DNA of 64,000 nucleotides from NCBI RefSeq assembly GCF_937616625.2, contig NC_065571.1, forward strand, positions 29,214,201-29,278,200. Direction: 5' to 3'. Source of the DNA: Mercurialis annua. Lineage: Eukaryota; Streptophyta; Magnoliopsida; Malpighiales; Euphorbiaceae. Below, piece by piece: positions 62,601 to 64,000 of the stretch (position 1 is the stretch's first letter; every line of letters begins with the position of its first letter). The notes below the pieces were generated by a model that worked only from the letters and a program-made list of their open reading frames with translations, was not told the DNA's origin and searched no databases. A program made the position numbers and the translations under genes.

Positions 62601-64000
62601 CGTTACGAAACAAATCCTAATGTTTCACCTTTTTAGCGATTTAAGCCAAACATTTAAAACATTTCGAAACAAATACAAATGTTTCACCTTTATAACAATT
62701 TAAGCAAAACGTTTAAAATGTTTAGAAACCAATGCAAACGTTTAAAACGTTATAAAAAAATCCTAACGTTACACCTCTTTAGCGATTTAAGCCAAACGTT
62801 TAAAACGTTACGAAACCTATCCTATCATTTCACCTTTTAAGTGATATAAGCCAAATGATTAAAACGTTACGAAACATATCCTAACGTTTCATCTTATTAG
62901 CAATTTAAGCCAATCGTTTAAAACGTTACGGCACAAATCAAAATGTTTAAAACGTTACGAAACAAATCCTAACATTTGACCTTTTTAGCGATTTAAGCCA
63001 AACGTTTAAAACGTTACAAAACAAATACAAATATTTTTCGTTTTTAGCGATATAAGCAAAATGTTTAATATGTTACGAAATAAATCTAAACGTTTAAAAC
63101 GTTACGAAACAATTGCTAACGTTTCACCTTTTTAGCGATTTAAGCTAAACGTTTAAAGCGTTTCGAATGAAATCCTAACGTTTCACCTTTTTGGCAATTT
63201 AAGCCAAATATTTAAAACGTTACAGAACAAATTCTAACGTTTCACCTTTTTACCGATTTAAACCAAACGTATAAAACGTTACAAAACAAATCTATACGTT
63301 TTACCTTTTTAGCGATTTAAGCAAAACGTTTAAAATGTTACGAAACAAATCCAAAAGTTTAGAACTTTACGAAACAAATCCTAATGTTTCACCTTTTTAG
63401 CGATTTAAGCCAAACGTTTAAGATGTTTCGAAACAAATCCAAAGTTTAAAAAGAAATAAATCCTAACGTTTCACCTTTTTAGTGATTTAAGCCAAACTTT
63501 TAAAATATTACGAAACAAATCCTAAAGTTTCACCTTTTTTGGTGATTTAAGCCAAACGTTTAAAATGTTACGAAATAAATCCAAACGTTTCACCTTTTTA
63601 GAGATTGAAGCCAAACGTATACAAACTTTACGAAACAAATCCAAAAATTTCCCCTTCTTAGTAATTTAGGCCAAACGTTACGAAAACAATCCAAACGTTT
63701 CACCTTTTTAGTGACTTAAGACAAACGTTTAAAACGTTAGGAAACCAATCCAAATGTTTCGAATGTTACGAAACAAATTCTAACATTTCACGTTTTTAGC
63801 GATTTAAGCCAAACGTTTAAAACTTTTCGAAACAAATTCTAATGTTTCACCTTTTAAGCGATTTAAGCCAAATGTTTAAAATTTTCGTAACAAATCTAAG
63901 CGTTTCACCTTTTTGGCGATTTAAGCCAAACGTTAAAAACGTTACAAAACCAATCCAAACATTTAAAACGTTACGAAACAAATCAAAACGTTTCCCTTTC
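56651..64000 (+). repeat. 59/87-bp tandem array, main block part 2
   Basis: Continues the array to the right edge of the window, so the total length is unknown. Groups of rare unit variants recur from part 1 in the same order. Confidence 0.95.

Noticed and set aside
49684..64000. CRISPR-like array
   Set aside because: The units are contiguous and similar over their whole length, with no alternating constant repeat and unique spacer; the context is plant nuclear DNA.
49684..64000. Centromere
   Set aside because: A tandem array with Tekay and copia insertions fits pericentromeric DNA too. I see no CRM-type element or other centromere-specific sign, so I make no such claim.

Overview
The window is a repeat-dense stretch of a eukaryotic, almost certainly flowering-plant, nuclear genome. 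The evidence is plant-type telomere repeats (CCCTAAA), plant-only transposon protein families (DUF1985, Athila ORF1-like, Transposase_24/En-Spm, plant mobile domain), Tekay-type Ty3/gypsy and Ty1/copia LTR retrotransposons, and long AT-rich introns. I saw no intact host gene, no rRNA or tRNA gene and no CRISPR array. The species cannot be named from the sequence.

Layout. 1-11,400: remains of DNA-transposon and related genes. These are a minus-strand DUF1985 gene with three in-frame stops (183-2,878, running off the left edge), a plus-strand Athila-ORF1-like gene (3,682-4,815), an interstitial telomere tract (6,441-6,550), a decayed plus-strand Transposase_24 gene (7,440-10,062), a 76-bp tandem array and a CACTA-type right terminus ending at 11,400. 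Three clusters of CTCGAG-containing inverted repeats lie between these genes. 12,016-22,948: 'element B', a minus-oriented Tat/Ogre-like LTR element with no visible gag-pol. It carries four minisatellites and a seven-exon plant mobile domain (PMD) gene on the opposite strand. 22,949-32,853: 'element A', a minus-oriented Tekay-type gypsy element with recognisable but broken gag, protease, RT/RNase H, integrase and chromodomain. Elements B and A meet at a junction where both LTRs are truncated.

32,854-64,000: a tandem array with a basic unit of about 59 bp and a longer form of about 87 bp. It is interrupted by a composite copia element (33,528-49,683) flanked by the 5-bp duplication TTAAA. The copia holds a probable mitochondrial-DNA insert (about 35,985-37,690), decayed gag-pol, and nested plus-oriented Tekay LTRs (43,114-49,015), one of which has another LTR inserted in it. 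A 126-bp LTR scrap lies in the array at 56,525.

How the parts relate. Nothing here looks like a working cellular pathway. The order of events can be partly read: the array existed first; the copia inserted into it; Tekay LTRs invaded the copia; a deletion joined elements B and A. The most unusual items are the antisense multi-exon PMD gene inside a gag-pol-less LTR element, the array with multi-kilobase higher-order structure, and the LTR hairpin whose arms are kept while its loop differs.
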